NCBI GenBank assembly: GCA_964016875.1
Contig: OZ024724.1
Location: forward strand, 40,973,820-41,037,819
Direction: 5' to 3'
Source of the DNA: Fallopia convolvulus
Taxonomy: Eukaryota; Streptophyta; Magnoliopsida; Caryophyllales; Polygonaceae
DNA length: 64,000 bases
The notes under the pieces were generated by a model that had not been told where the DNA came from, searched no databases, and worked only from the letters and a program-made list of their open reading frames with translations. The position numbers and the translations under genes are program-made. Position 1 is the stretch's first letter, and each line of letters begins with the position of its first letter. Positions 63,098-64,000 of the stretch are shown here, piece by piece.

Positions 63098-63819
63098 GAA
63101 CATTCGGTTGCACATGCTTTGTTCACAACAACGGCAAAGACAATCTTGGCAAATTCGACCCCAGGAGCGACGAGGGATCTTCCTGGGATACTCATCACAA
63201 AGCAAGGCTTACAGGGTCTACAATAAAAGAACCAAGAAGATAGAGGAAAGCATTCATGTCGTCTTCAATGAAAAGTCTATAAAGATGGGAACCGAGACCC
63301 AAGGGAAAGGAACTCTGTTCAAGTTAGTCAGACATGAAGAGGAGGATGATGACGAGGATGAGCCAAGGAAAAGGGATGAAGACTATCCAAGTGCAAGCAA
63401 TATCCCACAACCAGGGAACAACGACGAAGGTCCAATCCTCACTGATCAAACCTCCCTCGAGACTCCTTCCTCAGAAGAATTACAAGACACCTCCAACTCT
63501 CTCGAGGTCCCCTCTTCAGGGAACAACTCTGTTGTTCCCCAAGACAATACCCTTCCAGAATCAAGTATTCAAGGGGAACAAAGAGGGAACCTGCCAGAAA
63601 TCTCTGAAGAAACATCAAATGAAGAAGCTGGAGATGAGAGTTCCCATGACAAAGAAACACCAACTGAGGATGATACACATGCAAAGGAACTCACTCATAC
63701 AAGAACCTTTCAACAAAGGAAGGACCACCCCCTTGAGAACATCATCTCCCCTCTTGATAAAGGTGTGCAAACTCGTTCCTCTCTCAATAATTTTTGTGCT
63801 TTTAACGCGTTTGTTTCAA
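63098..63819 (+). pseudogene. Integrase C-terminus and integrase-RT linker
   Basis: In shifted frames, HLRTFGCTCFVHNN, then KFDPRSDEG and SQSKAYRVYNKRTKKIEESIHVVFNE are readable, the usual copia integrase C-terminal region. An acidic, Ser/Pro-rich linker follows. The 172-codon frame at 63334-63852 is an out-of-frame shadow of that linker. Confidence 0.7.
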
Positions 63820-64000
63820 TGGTGGAACCCAAAAATATCAAAGAAGCATTAAAGGACCCAGATTGGATTCAAGCCATGCAAGAGGAACTCCACCAATTTG
63901 AGAGGAACCAAGTTTGGAAGCTAGTTCCTAGACCCAAAAACAAGAACATCATAGGAACTCGATTGGTCTTTAGGAACAAGCTCGATGATACTGGAGTTGT
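63820..64000 (+). CDS. Start of copia reverse transcriptase, cut by window end
   Basis: The frame reads VEPKNIKEALKDPDWIQAM then FERNQVWKLVPRP and IIGTRLVFRNKLDD, the opening of the copia RVT_2 reverse transcriptase domain. The catalytic residues lie beyond the window. Confidence 0.85.

Larger units (their letters stand above)
58948..64000 (+). mobile_element. SIRE-type copia element, 5' part
   Basis: The LTR (58948-59992), an initiator tRNA-Met primer site, a long gag and then protease, integrase and the beginning of reverse transcriptase are present in copia order before the window ends. The gag frame is intact but pol has several small deletions, so this copy is not autonomous. Target duplication cannot be checked because the 3' end is outside. 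Confidence 0.88.

Noticed and set aside
63334..63852. A 172-codon Lys/Met/Thr-rich protein
   Set aside because: It is the wrong frame of the acidic linker between copia integrase and reverse transcriptase. The adjacent reverse transcriptase start is in another frame.

Overview
The window is repeat-dominated plant nuclear DNA, most probably from a flowering plant and probably a eudicot. This rests on Athila/Tat-type gypsy elements, SIRE-type and other copia elements, hAT, Mutator-like, Stowaway and Helitron elements, an L1-type LINE, and RING-H2 ATL genes. There is no bacterial-style gene organisation. Only two host loci are clear, both ATL-type RING-H2 ubiquitin ligases. Nearly everything else is transposon at different stages of decay, often nested, and many elements can be delimited to the base by their target-site duplications (TSDs).

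Layout. 1-6.4 kb: a minus-strand SIRE-like copia 3' end (LTR 1056-3546 plus a broken downstream reading frame), its LTR split by a solo gypsy-type LTR (1714-3275). 6.4-9.7 kb: a complete hAT transposon (6420-9731, TSD TGCTCCCA) with an uninterrupted 715-residue transposase and CG-rich palindrome arrays at both ends. 11.5 kb: a Stowaway-like MITE. 12.4-18.9 kb: an ATL gene cut in two by a 5.6-kb decayed copia element with 450-bp LTRs; the reading frame is intact on both sides. 19-22.6 kb: hAT and copia debris and a small hAT MITE. 23.25-30.15 kb: a young non-autonomous Athila/Tat-like element (about 1.33-kb LTRs, perfect TSD GATAG) that encodes only a Gag C-terminal part plus protease. 31.5-34.9 kb: a Pack-MULE-like element carrying fragments resembling a SHAGGY/GSK3 kinase first exon and the proteasome subunit RPN1. 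35.1-37.8 kb: a second Mutator-like element (10-bp TSD) containing a tRNA-like fold. 39-44.8 kb: copia gag debris, an LTR-element tail, and a second, inactivated hAT copy in the opposite orientation (41480-44784, TSD CACCAAGA). 45-51 kb: two tiny Helitrons and a tandemly duplicated ATL gene, one copy intact (49524-49967, minus) and one truncated and frameshifted, with a SINE and a 5'-truncated L1 between and inside the copies. 52.3-53.6 kb: two adjacent, unrelated tandem duplications of about 315 bp. 53.9-58.9 kb: a decayed Athila/Tat-like element on the minus strand. 58.9-64 kb: the 5' part of a SIRE-type copia element running off the window.

How the pieces relate. The two hAT copies form an autonomous-looking/dead pair sharing termini, promoter region and palindrome arrays. 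Both Athila-like elements lack reverse transcriptase and integrase yet keep the gag-protease block and an end-of-pol signature, so they would need proteins in trans. Both are also peppered with their own short CG-rich motif in LTR, leader, gag and 3' regions. The AT-rich stretches between 22.5 and 38.9 kb look like one older sequence repeatedly split by younger insertions.
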